IMG/VR virus record: IMGVR_UViG_3300009503_000038
Location: 1-56,182 of that record
Length of the DNA stretch: 56,182 nt
Source of the DNA: a virus
Strand: one strand, 5' to 3'
Shown here: piece after piece, positions 42,199 through 50,096 of the stretch
Position numbering within the stretch: the stretch's first letter is position 1
How the letters are laid out: every line of letters starts with the position of its first letter
Made by a program: the position numbers and the translations under genes
The notes under the pieces: generated by a model
Seen by the model: the letters and a program-made list of their open reading frames with translations, nothing else
Told to the model about the DNA's origin: nothing
Database searches by the model: none

Positions 42199-42250
42199 TG
42201 GACCTTCTCAGGAACTAAGCCTGAGATAAGGCTGGACCCCAGCCCATAAT
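42188..42250 (-). repeat. Three-hairpin repeat, full copy in opposite orientation
   Basis: On the minus strand it reads as the full element: H1 GGCTGG/CCAGCC (42230-42244), H2 CTCAGG/CCTGAG with loop CTTAGTT (42207-42225), H3 GGTCC/GGACC (42188-42204). All stems are perfect. The H1 pair differs by a compensated change from the copy at 23895. The upstream gene's stop codon is in the H3 loop. Confidence 0.75.
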
Positions 42251-42292
42251 ATATCCTGTATAATTACAAACAGTATCCCCTGGATGTCAAGG
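42250..42292 (+). promoter_or_regulatory. Conserved block before the tail cluster
   Basis: ATATATCCTGTATAAT followed by TATCCCCTGGATGTCAAGG, matching the block at 68-134. TGTATAAT (42257-42264) is a good -10-like sequence, but no convincing -35 lies at the right spacing. The position directly before a new gene block fits a promoter or operator. Confidence 0.4.
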
Positions 42293-42318
42293 TTAAAGAA
42301 AGGAGGTAATGAAAAAGA

Positions 42319-42372
42319 ATGAAACTGAGTGGAAAAAAAGTTAGTAAAAGGAAAGAAGTAACTGAAGAATGA
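42319..42372 (+). CDS. Possible 17-aa leader peptide
   Basis: After AAGGAGGT at 42300-42307, an ATG opens a basic 17-codon frame (MKLSGKKVSKRKEVTEE) whose stop overlaps the next gene's start (ATGA). An 11-codon frame from 42309 is a less likely alternative because its start is too close to the ribosome binding site. It may be a leader for coupled translation of the downstream gene. Confidence 0.35.
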   Translation: MKLSGKKVSKRKEVTEE

Positions 42373-43415
42373 AATGGGATCATTATGGTGTATTTTACCC
42401 ATCTTACAAACCAACTATTATAAAGTTGGTAAAGGAAGAAGGTTATCCGAAGGATATAACTGTATCTTTTCCTCCGGTACCTGGCGTAACAGAGTACAAA
42501 ATTTATGGTTCTTTGACTCCAACCGTCAGAACGTTAATTGGTACTTTTAGCGGGACTCCTCCGTTCAGGATAAAGTTCCCAGCGTCGAAGATTATATTAC
42601 CAGAAGAGTTAATCGTTCATATTTGGGTAAGTTACCAGAAAAATGGTCAAGAAGTGTTTTTACAAGAGGAACCAGCTACGTACTTTACCGCTTCTGATAA
42701 ACAAGAAGAGATGTTTAACACTTACTCCCAACTTAACCCAGTTATAGCTCCGAACCAGGCTACTGCTCCGGATTATGTTAAAGCTACAATTCCTTACGAA
42801 ATGATGACTTTCTATAGAGATGAAATACGTAGAAGACATATAGCGATGATGGAAATAGGCGGGGAAGAGTTTATCTTGTACAAAAGACGTAGAGAAGGTC
42901 CGGTATGTCCAGAATGTGTCGAGCCGAAGTTAACCGGCAACGTTACCCCGGTTGGTTCATCTAAACCGATACCATTTGATCCCACTATCAAGAATGATCA
43001 AGAAAGCCCGAGATTTAGTGGTCGTGCACGATGCGAAATTTGTTTTGGTACTGGTATCATAGGCGGGTACTATTACCCAATTAGAATAAAGTTAAGTTAC
43101 TGGGGCATGCCAAAGTTAGAGTTAAAGATAAAAGAAAGCGGGTTAGAGGTAGACAGAACACCGGATGCGTGGACTTTGTGGACCCCGCTCGTTGCACAAC
43201 ATGATGTTTTACACAGGGTCGTATCTGGCGAACGGTTCACGGTTAAAGAAACTAAAGTGTCAACCTGGCAAGGGGTTATGTTAAGACAAGGTCTATCTTT
43301 TGAATGTGTTGACCCGGATGATATCAGGGTCCGTATTAACCGCGACAAAATAACGAATGCGTTAAGAAAATACAATCTGATTGACAGTGAGGAAGAAGTA
43401 CCACTATGGATTTAG
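42369..43415 (+). CDS. Cys-containing neck/tail protein (348 aa)
   Basis: Not firmly recognised. The N-terminal 110 residues look like an Ig/fibronectin-type beta domain. The middle has two Cys pairs, CPEC (near 178) and CEIC (near 219), that can bind zinc, and the rest is mixed. It begins the tail gene block and would suit a head-tail connector or neck protein. Its start is coupled to the leader peptide. Confidence 0.6.
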   Translation: MKWDHYGVFYPSYKPTIIKLVKEEGYPKDITVSFPPVPGVTEYKIYGSLTPTVRTLIGTFSGTPPFRIKFPASKIILPEELIVHIWVSYQKNGQEVFLQEEPATYFTASDKQEEMFNTYSQLNPVIAPNQATAPDYVKATIPYEMMTFYRDEIRRRHIAMMEIGGEEFILYKRRREGPVCPECVEPKLTGNVTPVGSSKPIPFDPTIKNDQESPRFSGRARCEICFGTGIIGGYYYPIRIKLSYWGMPKLELKIKESGLEVDRTPDAWTLWTPLVAQHDVLHRVVSGERFTVKETKVSTWQGVMLRQGLSFECVDPDDIRVRINRDKITNALRKYNLIDSEEEVPLWI

Positions 43416-43638
43416 GCATTTTTTAGATGAATTTGCTTTGATATCAAACCTTGTTGAAAAATGAACAAGAACTGAAAATTTAACTGTTTATTGCAAACAT
43501 CTTTGATTTTTCAACAAGATTTGATAAAAAGTTGACGGTCACTCATCAAAAATCGCAAAAAAATAAAAGCGATCTGCATCAAAACAATATAAACATATTA
43601 GCCTATACGGGTCAACTTAAAATTTTTGAGATTTTACG
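43416..43638. promoter_or_regulatory. AT-rich intergenic region with inverted repeat
   Basis: This 223-nt gap is AT-rich and has no gene. It contains a 21-bp inverted repeat with one mismatch (43442-43462 and 43506-43526, separated by 43 bp) and several TTTGAT/ATCAAA motifs, including the palindrome TTTGATATCAAA (43437-43448). A TTGACG (43532-43537) could be a -35 element. The pattern suggests operator sites and a promoter for the next gene; an insertion remnant is another option. Confidence 0.5.
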
Positions 43639-44478
43639 ATGGTAAAACCAAGATTTGACATACAACATTACAACTGGGTAAAAGCGGCGTGGGTTGCGTC
43701 GCTGAGAGCCGTGTTTGGTTCCGACTATGTTCCTCCTGAATACAAGTTTGTTGACGACGAGGAACAGACCAAGATTCTGATTTATACTGCGTTTCCATAC
43801 AGATATTTTAAAACTCCTATAATCGTGGTCGATGCCGAGCATAGTAATATTGACGTATCTTATGTAGGACCCCAGGAGCAAGTCAGACGGGTCGAACTGA
43901 AGGAATTCAGGTCAAGGATGGTAAAGGGGCCCGGTGATACCGACACCGTTTTGTTAGATGATGAGCCTGTTTTGTATGACGAAGTTGAAGCTGTTACTAT
44001 TCCAGGAATTGACCCCGACAAATATGAAATAATTAAAGATGGTCAGACCGGATATGCTCAGATCAGATGGTCAGAGTCCGTGTTTAACGAAGAAGTTCCG
44101 TTTGAAATTTCATTGATTTTGAAGAACCCAATCCCTTACCTTTACTTCACGGGTATATTACGGTTAAGTATAAAGATCTCGATATTTGCATCTACTGTTA
44201 CTGACGTTGAAAGGCTTGTTGACCTTGTTACCATATTTTTAAGGTTCTTTCTCAGAGATAAACTGGCCGAGCTAAAGATAACTTATACCAAGATGGATGT
44301 TTCGGGAATAAGTACGATAGAATGGAACGGTGAATTGTTGTACAGTGCGTCAATAACAATAGGGAACTGTCATACCGAGTACGAGTTAGTATTTCCTGAA
44401 TCGTTACTCGGTTATATTAACCAGATCAACATCGAAAGTACTATTAACCAGATCTTGGCCGAGGGGTCAGCCAAGTAA
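43639..44478 (+). CDS. Hypothetical tail-cluster protein (279 aa)
   Basis: Not recognised. The protein is alpha/beta with two structured domains (about 1-120 and 140-279); motif-like segments include VPPEYKFVDDEEQTK and IPYLYFTGILRLSIKI. Position just before the sheath suggests a tail terminator, neck or connector protein. The IscB element is inserted directly downstream, beginning right after this stop. Confidence 0.6.
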   Translation: MVKPRFDIQHYNWVKAAWVASLRAVFGSDYVPPEYKFVDDEEQTKILIYTAFPYRYFKTPIIVVDAEHSNIDVSYVGPQEQVRRVELKEFRSRMVKGPGDTDTVLLDDEPVLYDEVEAVTIPGIDPDKYEIIKDGQTGYAQIRWSESVFNEEVPFEISLILKNPIPYLYFTGILRLSIKISIFASTVTDVERLVDLVTIFLRFFLRDKLAELKITYTKMDVSGISTIEWNGELLYSASITIGNCHTEYELVFPESLLGYINQINIESTINQILAEGSAK

Positions 44479-44485
44479 TTAATCT

Positions 44486-44757
44486 TGGTCTTACCTCGTG
44501 AGAGGTAAGGGTAACTAGCCCCTTAGGGGGCTCTGTGACAAAACCAGAGCAGCAGTTATCCAAGTGAAATACATACACACCATGGAATGTTCCACAAGTT
44601 CCATGCAACTGTGACCTGTTATTAAACGGAGAGGAAACTCTCAGTGTAACAGGTTTAAAAACCTTGGATAACAATCCCGATGTGGACCAACAGGTTTTGG
44701 GAAGGTTCCTGGACAGGTCCGTGTAGGTACCTGTCATAAAAACCTTCTCAGCAAATT
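44486..44757 (+). ncRNA. Probable omega-RNA scaffold of IscB
   Basis: A non-coding region of about 270 nt, highly structured and directly upstream of iscB, where IscB omega-RNAs are encoded. Stems seen: CTTACCTC/GAGGTAAG (44490-44509), AGCCCC/GGGGCT (44517-44532), CTCTG/CAGAG (44531-44549), a long-range 10-bp stem GTTATCCAAG/CTTGGATAAC (44555-44564 with 44663-44672), CATGGAA/TTCCATG, CCTGTTA/TAACAGG enclosing GAGAG-GAAA-CTCTC (tetraloop), GACAGGT/ACCTGTC, and GAAGGTT/AACCTTC ending at 44747. The guide would lie at the 5' end, near the stop of the previous gene. Confidence 0.75.
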
Positions 44758-45957
44758 ATGCTAGTTTATGTATTAAACAAATCAGGTTTACCACTTATGC
44801 CGTGTAGTTCTGGTAAAGCAAGAAGATTGCTAAAGAAAGGTTTGGCAAAAGTGGTCAAAAGAAAACCATTCACAATCCAGTTAACGGTTATGAATGGTGG
44901 AACGACACAACCAATAGTTTTGGGCGTTGATAATGGCTATGAACGTATTGGATTGTCCGCTGTTACTGATAAAAGAGAAGTATATAGTGCTGAAATTGTT
45001 TTAAGAGATGATATTGTAAAACTTAACTCTGAACGGAGACAATATCGTAGATGTCGCAGAAATCGTAAGGCATGGTATCGTGAACCCAGATTTCTTAACA
45101 GGAAAAAAGACAAAGGATGGTTAGCTCCATCAATACAACACAAGTTAGATAGTCATATTAAAGCAATCAACCAGATAAAACAAATATTACCTATATCAAA
45201 GATTGTGATTGAAGTTGCATCATTTGACATTCAAAGGATAAAGAATCCTGATATAGAAGGTGCAGAGTACCAGAATGGTGAGCAGAAAGGTTTCTGGAAT
45301 GTTAGAGAATATGTCTTACACAGAGATGGTCATGTTTGTCAATACTGTAAAGGTAAATCAGGAGATAGGGTATTAGAAGTACATCATCTTATATCCAGAC
45401 AAGTAGGTAGTAACAGTCCTGATAATCTTATAACATTATGTAGAACATGTCATAAAAAAGTTACTGAAGGAAAGATTACTTTAGATGTTAAAGTACCCAA
45501 AGAATTTAAAGCAGAAACTTTTATGTCAACTGTTAGATGGTTACTTGTTAACAAACTTAAAGAAATTTACCCAAATATTCTTGTTGTACCTACATTTGGT
45601 TATGTAACCAAGAGTAACAGGATATTGTTGGGTTTGGAAAAATCTCATATCAATGATGCTTTTGCAATGGTTGGCACTGGTAATATATCAAGATGTGAAC
45701 CTTTCATGGTTAGGCAAAGCAGGAGAAACAATAGAACTTTACGGTGTAACAGAAAGGGGTATAAACCTGGTATAAGGAAGGTAAGATATCAGTATCATCC
45801 TGAAGATTTGATAAAGATGGAAAATAAAATGTACAGAGTTAGGAGTGTACATAGTTATGGTAAGTATGTAAGAATAGATGATGGTAATGAAGTAAAAAAC
45901 GTACCGATTTCAAAAGTATCTCTGGTTAAGTACCAGAGAGGTTTTGTATATGTATAA
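44758..45957 (+). CDS. iscB: IscB RNA-guided nuclease
   Basis: A 399-aa IscB protein with intact landmarks. Residues 1-50 are the PLMP domain (GLPLMPCSSGKARRLLK). RuvC-I is LGVDNG (D58), followed by the Arg-rich bridge helix (ERRQYRRCRRNRKAW, 92-106) and RuvC-II IEVAS (E152). The HNH domain has CQYC (194-197), EVHHL (H209, H210), N223 and CRTC (228-231). RuvC-III is SHINDAFAM (H297, D300). IscB is an ancestor-like relative of Cas9 that uses an omega-RNA guide. No TnpA transposase is nearby, so this copy may act as a homing-type element. Shorter than many IscBs (about 400-500 aa). Confidence 0.93.
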   Translation: MLVYVLNKSGLPLMPCSSGKARRLLKKGLAKVVKRKPFTIQLTVMNGGTTQPIVLGVDNGYERIGLSAVTDKREVYSAEIVLRDDIVKLNSERRQYRRCRRNRKAWYREPRFLNRKKDKGWLAPSIQHKLDSHIKAINQIKQILPISKIVIEVASFDIQRIKNPDIEGAEYQNGEQKGFWNVREYVLHRDGHVCQYCKGKSGDRVLEVHHLISRQVGSNSPDNLITLCRTCHKKVTEGKITLDVKVPKEFKAETFMSTVRWLLVNKLKEIYPNILVVPTFGYVTKSNRILLGLEKSHINDAFAMVGTGNISRCEPFMVRQSRRNNRTLRCNRKGYKPGIRKVRYQYHPEDLIKMENKMYRVRSVHSYGKYVRIDDGNEVKNVPISKVSLVKYQRGFVYV

Positions 45958-45983
45958 AATTTATTAATGGGAGGGAATAACTA

Positions 45984-47393
45984 ATGGCTACATTTGTTAA
46001 AGGATATATTGAACCAGGTGTCTACGTAGAGTCAGAAATAAAACCGATGCCTGTGATTGGTACTGTGGGCAACTTTGTACCGATATTAATTGGGACATGG
46101 GATTCTTACACCAGAACAGAATCTGATACTATAACGAAAGGAAGTAGTGATTCAAACTTAGTAAAATTGAATGGGGAAAATGTTGATGTTACACTGGTAG
46201 ATACAGCCAGGGGAAGCGCAGTTAATCTAACAACTTCTGACATTTATACAATTGGTACAGACTTTGAGTTAGGGAATGATGGTGATGGTAATTTACAGAT
46301 AACCTGGTTGACAGGCGGTAAAAAACCCCAACAAGGTACTACTTACGTTGTGTATTTCTATCTTAAAAAATCCACAACTGATTACCAACCTAAATTCTTC
46401 TATTCGACTCAAGTGGAAGAAGCTTCTAACTTTTTGGGTCAGGTTGAAACCGACAATTCTGGAAATATCAAGTATTCATTGCCTTTAGGATTTTCTATAG
46501 CAATTGCCAACGGAGCATCTTCAGTGTGGTGCGTGTCTTGGAAAGATATAAGTGGTTCCAAAAGAGATGTTAATACTATATTGACCGAATTACAAACACT
46601 CAAAAATCCTGACGGGTCATATCCATATAGTATCATATTCTTAGGTGGGTATATGTCCGGTCAAACAAGCGACCTAAGTTCTAGCGATGTACTTGCTATT
46701 ATAAATCATGTCAGACAAATGTCATCTGTTGATGAACAAAAAGAAAGAATAGCTATCTTTGGGCCACCTGCTGGTGTAACTGAAAATGAAACTAACTATC
46801 GAACCACGATTGGTGAATTGAAAGATCGCAGAGTTATATATTGTTATCCAGCAAATGTAAAAGTAACAGTTGGTACAACAACAGTTACAGTTGGTGGTTA
46901 TTATCTTGGCGCGGCAATTGCAGGATTAATTGATTCGTTAGCAATGAACGCACCTTTAACTGGTCAAATCGTTGCTGGTTTCAATGAAATTGTTGATCCT
47001 TTGTTAAGAGTACAGAAAAATAGTATTGCAAGTGCTGGTTGTTTGATTGTCGAAGATAACTTCAGGATTCGTCATGCCTTAACGACCGACCAAACCAATC
47101 CTATAACTGGTGAGCTCAAAATCACACGTATTGTTGACTATTTGATGAGACTAATGAGGAATTCATTGACTGCTTTTGTTAACCAGCCGTATAGTGCTGG
47201 ACTGTTAAGTACAATTTCGATGTCAGTTAAGTTAATACTAACACAACTCGCGAACGCGAACATAATCATTGACTACAGAGACATAAATGTTGTAAGGAAC
47301 AGTACCGAACCAAGACAAGTAGATGTTTCTTTTGCAGTCAGGCCAACATTTGATATTAACTGGATTTATGTGAAGTTTACAGTAGAAGCATAA
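45984..47393 (+). CDS. Tail sheath protein
   Basis: Contractile sheath subunit (469 aa). The N-terminus FVKGYIEPGVYVESE is a hallmark of phage sheath proteins. The C-terminal segment with NSTEPRQVDVSFAVRPTFDI and FTVEA matches the sheath C-domain. Contraction drives the tube through the cell envelope. GGGAGGGAATAACTA precedes the ATG. This gene identifies the phage as a myovirus. Confidence 0.88.
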   Translation: MATFVKGYIEPGVYVESEIKPMPVIGTVGNFVPILIGTWDSYTRTESDTITKGSSDSNLVKLNGENVDVTLVDTARGSAVNLTTSDIYTIGTDFELGNDGDGNLQITWLTGGKKPQQGTTYVVYFYLKKSTTDYQPKFFYSTQVEEASNFLGQVETDNSGNIKYSLPLGFSIAIANGASSVWCVSWKDISGSKRDVNTILTELQTLKNPDGSYPYSIIFLGGYMSGQTSDLSSSDVLAIINHVRQMSSVDEQKERIAIFGPPAGVTENETNYRTTIGELKDRRVIYCYPANVKVTVGTTTVTVGGYYLGAAIAGLIDSLAMNAPLTGQIVAGFNEIVDPLLRVQKNSIASAGCLIVEDNFRIRHALTTDQTNPITGELKITRIVDYLMRLMRNSLTAFVNQPYSAGLLSTISMSVKLILTQLANANIIIDYRDINVVRNSTEPRQVDVSFAVRPTFDINWIYVKFTVEA

Positions 47394-47409
47394 CCGGAGG
47401 ACCCAGTGT

Positions 47410-48066
47410 ATGGTTATAGAAAGAGTTCCCAAACTCAATATAAGACCAAAACATTTAGTTAAGGTTTACGCAAGCAACTTGGACAGTCCAATTCCGTTGC
47501 TCAGGAACATTAGCTCTGTTTCAGCAACCACTTCTGTACTGAACGGCAGAACTGTTCTTACACTTACAATCACAGAAGGGAAAGAGACCAAACCATATAC
47601 GTTGGACCTTGTCCAGGTAGGAACCATTCAGAGTATTACACTGACAACTGATCGCGGTGTTGGGTTCTATAGGAACCTGGACTATCAGAACTTGGGCAAG
47701 ATAAGAGAGACATATCCTCATTTGCCAAATTATTCTGCGTCTGTTAAAAACGTTGCTTTTTATTCCCAACACTTACTGAACGCGTTCCAAGCAACCAAAC
47801 AAGGCGACGTTTTTACAAAGTTACCAGAAGCGAACCCGAACACATCTATTGATCCTACCTTTAATATCTACAACCAAATCGCGCCCCTGATTATAAAAGT
47901 AGATATGCTAGAGAAAGGGGGCGACAATCAAGATAAAGTAAGGTCTCTCATTTTGTGGGACTGCTGGTTTGACAAATCAGAAATTGAGTTTTCTATCGAA
48001 GAAGACATTTTCTTAGTACAAGAAGCCGGAATGAAATTTGCATGGTTAATGCCGGTCTCGGCATAA
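47410..48066 (+). CDS. Tail tube protein, paralogue 1 (218 aa)
   Basis: Tube-like protein directly after the sheath, as in most myoviruses. It shares with the next gene the start MVIERVP, the segment FNIYNQIAP, and LWDCWFDKSEIEF near the end. The product would form the inner tube or a tube variant. Accurate assignment of which paralogue is the main tube is not possible from sequence alone. Sequence GGAGGACCCAGT precedes the ATG. Confidence 0.7.
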   Translation: MVIERVPKLNIRPKHLVKVYASNLDSPIPLLRNISSVSATTSVLNGRTVLTLTITEGKETKPYTLDLVQVGTIQSITLTTDRGVGFYRNLDYQNLGKIRETYPHLPNYSASVKNVAFYSQHLLNAFQATKQGDVFTKLPEANPNTSIDPTFNIYNQIAPLIIKVDMLEKGGDNQDKVRSLILWDCWFDKSEIEFSIEEDIFLVQEAGMKFAWLMPVSA

Positions 48067-48079
48067 CGGAGGGACTAAC

Positions 48080-48670
48080 ATGGTTATAGAGAGAGTTCCT
48101 TTACTTAATATGCGCCCAAGACATTTGATTAAAGTATATTCGACTCCTGCGAGTGTTCCGTTTGATGCCTACACCGCAAATTTAAGCGACCTTATAAGGG
48201 ATCTAGGAGACCCAATAGGAGGTATCCAATCCCTTAGGATAACATCGTCTCGTGACCTGAATGTGTGGAGGGAACTAAATTACGAGACTTTAGGTCGTAT
48301 AATGGAAGTATACCCATCCCTTGGCGAATTTGAAGTAGCAGTTGAAAAGATCGCTTTCTTTACAAACCATCTATTAGATGCGTTTAAAGCAGTTGAAAAA
48401 GGAGATATTTTCAGTACAACAGCTGGGACTACTGACAAAGTCGGGGCATCGTTTAATATTTACAACCAAATTGCCCCGATCCATATTATAGTGGAATTAC
48501 TTGACAGAAAACTTGAGAATAATCAATCTCAAGAAACTACCCTTAAGGTACTGATATATGATTGTTGGTTTGACAAATCAGAGATAGAATTCGACGTGAC
48601 TGATAACGATCTCGCAATTGCACAAGAGGCAACATTGACAGCAGCTGGAATATATGTAGCCAGACCATAA
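48080..48670 (+). CDS. Tail tube protein, paralogue 2 (196 aa)
   Basis: Clear relative of the preceding gene: start MVIERVPLLNMRPRHLIKVY, then FNIYNQIAPIH and YDCWFDKSEIEFDV. It arose by tandem duplication. It is slightly shorter in the middle. One of the copies may be a minor tube component or terminator. GGAGGGACTAAC precedes the ATG. Confidence 0.7.
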   Translation: MVIERVPLLNMRPRHLIKVYSTPASVPFDAYTANLSDLIRDLGDPIGGIQSLRITSSRDLNVWRELNYETLGRIMEVYPSLGEFEVAVEKIAFFTNHLLDAFKAVEKGDIFSTTAGTTDKVGASFNIYNQIAPIHIIVELLDRKLENNQSQETTLKVLIYDCWFDKSEIEFDVTDNDLAIAQEATLTAAGIYVARP

Positions 48671-48728
48671 CAAAACTGATATCGCATTGTAATTGTAAAC
48701 TGACCCTAAAATACTAGGCCCTAAACGA

Positions 48729-49403
48729 ATGGATCCAAGATTTGTCCGGGTACCGTTAACAAACATCCAAACACCGCAGTTCATAACTATACGACTGTAT
48801 GTTCCCACGACAAAGCAACGTATAGCATCTACTGTTCCCTTTTTCAACAGTCTCAAGTTCGTAGGTGTTGCACAAGGTATTACTAGTTTCTCACGTGACC
48901 AGACCCGTGAAGTAACCAAAATTTACGGTTTCAATGGTAACGAAATGTACCCTGCTTGGGTCGTTCCTGGTCAAATTGATGTTCGCCTGCGCCTCAAAAG
49001 AATAGTATTTCACGAGACTGATCTTTTACAAGAGTTAGGATTTATCCGTGGAAATCTACTAACACAAGAAAACCCGTTTGTCATAATAGAGGATCAGTAC
49101 AAATTAACTCCTGCGGAATTAAGCGGGGGTAAATTTGAATGGACCTGGACTCGACTTGAGATAGAACAGCCAAAAGTTACCAAATGGAATGTTACTCTTG
49201 CCCGGTCTATTGTATACCATGACTGCTGGTTAAAAAACAACAATATCACGTACGATATTATGTCAAACGACATGATATTGATACCTGAATTTGAAGTTGA
49301 AGTTGGCCTTGTTACCACAACGGAGGAAAAATCGACACGTCTTTTCGAAGATATCTCAACAGCTGCTACGAGCTGGTTCAAAGGTTTTCTTGGCCTGAAA
49401 TGA
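48729..49403 (+). CDS. Tail tube-like protein, divergent paralogue 3 (224 aa)
   Basis: A more distant relative of the two preceding genes: the start has FVRVPLTNIQTPQFITIRLY and the end has YHDCWLKNNNITYDI, aligning with DCWFDKSEIEF. It probably also builds or caps the tube. No strong ribosome binding site is visible in the 58-nt gap before it. Confidence 0.6.
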   Translation: MDPRFVRVPLTNIQTPQFITIRLYVPTTKQRIASTVPFFNSLKFVGVAQGITSFSRDQTREVTKIYGFNGNEMYPAWVVPGQIDVRLRLKRIVFHETDLLQELGFIRGNLLTQENPFVIIEDQYKLTPAELSGGKFEWTWTRLEIEQPKVTKWNVTLARSIVYHDCWLKNNNITYDIMSNDMILIPEFEVEVGLVTTTEEKSTRLFEDISTAATSWFKGFLGLK

Positions 49404-49432
49404 AGACTTAACGAAAAGGAGGAGATGGAAGT

Positions 49433-49861
49433 ATGGAAATCAAGGAGATCAAAACAGAAAAAGAAATACAGGTACCACAAAAGCCCGAGCAGGATTATAT
49501 TGAAGTTGATCTTGATCTGTTGGTAAAAGTCGGGGTTATAGAAAGAGAAGTTGAAGTTGCGGGAATCAAATTTACGTTGAGGACCTTGACAGAAGAAGAA
49601 CGCCGGAAAGTTGAAGAACTGACAAACGACGGGTTACCAATTGACGACCCAAAACACGTGTTAAATTCGAAGGTACCAATGTTGTCGTTCGCTATCACAA
49701 AAATTAATGGTAAACCGGTTCCGTCGGAGAAGAGACCTCAATTGATGGACACACTTTACAAGATGCAGAGTTATGTACTAGACCAGTTGTTTATCAAGTA
49801 TATGGAAATAGTAAGTGATCAAATGGCGTTAACGGAGCAGAGCGTAAAAAGGGGGCGCTAA
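49433..49861 (+). CDS. Tail assembly chaperone, zero-frame product
   Basis: A 142-aa protein in the place of gpG-type chaperones between tube and tape measure. Acidic N-terminus, then a compact domain (IKFTLRTLTEEERRKVEEL, about 45-63). It ends at an A5G5 run (49846-49855) followed by an open -1 frame. AAGGAGGAGATGG precedes the ATG. It would hold the tape measure during tail assembly. Confidence 0.75.
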   Translation: MEIKEIKTEKEIQVPQKPEQDYIEVDLDLLVKVGVIEREVEVAGIKFTLRTLTEEERRKVEELTNDGLPIDDPKHVLNSKVPMLSFAITKINGKPVPSEKRPQLMDTLYKMQSYVLDQLFIKYMEIVSDQMALTEQSVKRGR

Positions 49862-50094
49862 TTGACATACCCTATTCCCGAGCATTATGGATCGTATGCA
49901 AAACATTTGGTGTACTGCCAAACGATCCATTACTAAAATCTTTACAACCGTTCCAGTTAGCCTGGATACTTGGTAACCTGAGGAAAGACGCTGAAGAATT
50001 AGAAGAAGTAGCAGGTAAGTTCGGTAAAGAGACCGAGAAGTTCGAACTCGATGCCGATTCATTTCGCCAGCTTATTAGTCAACTTAAGAAGTAA
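49853..50094 (+). CDS. Tail chaperone -1 frameshift extension
   Basis: An open -1 frame with no start codon of its own continues from the A5G5 run to TAA at 50092-50094, two bases before the tape measure start. Its product (about 80 codons) begins GALIDIPYSRALWIVCKTFG and is helical with a charged end. Position, size and the slip site match the gpG-T frameshift of long-tailed phages. Confidence 0.8.
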
Positions 50095-50096
50095 CT

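Noticed and set aside
44758-45957. A Cas9 or IS200/IS605 insertion sequence
   Set aside because: Too small and with PLMP domain, so IscB rather than Cas9. No TnpA gene or TnpB gene lies beside it.
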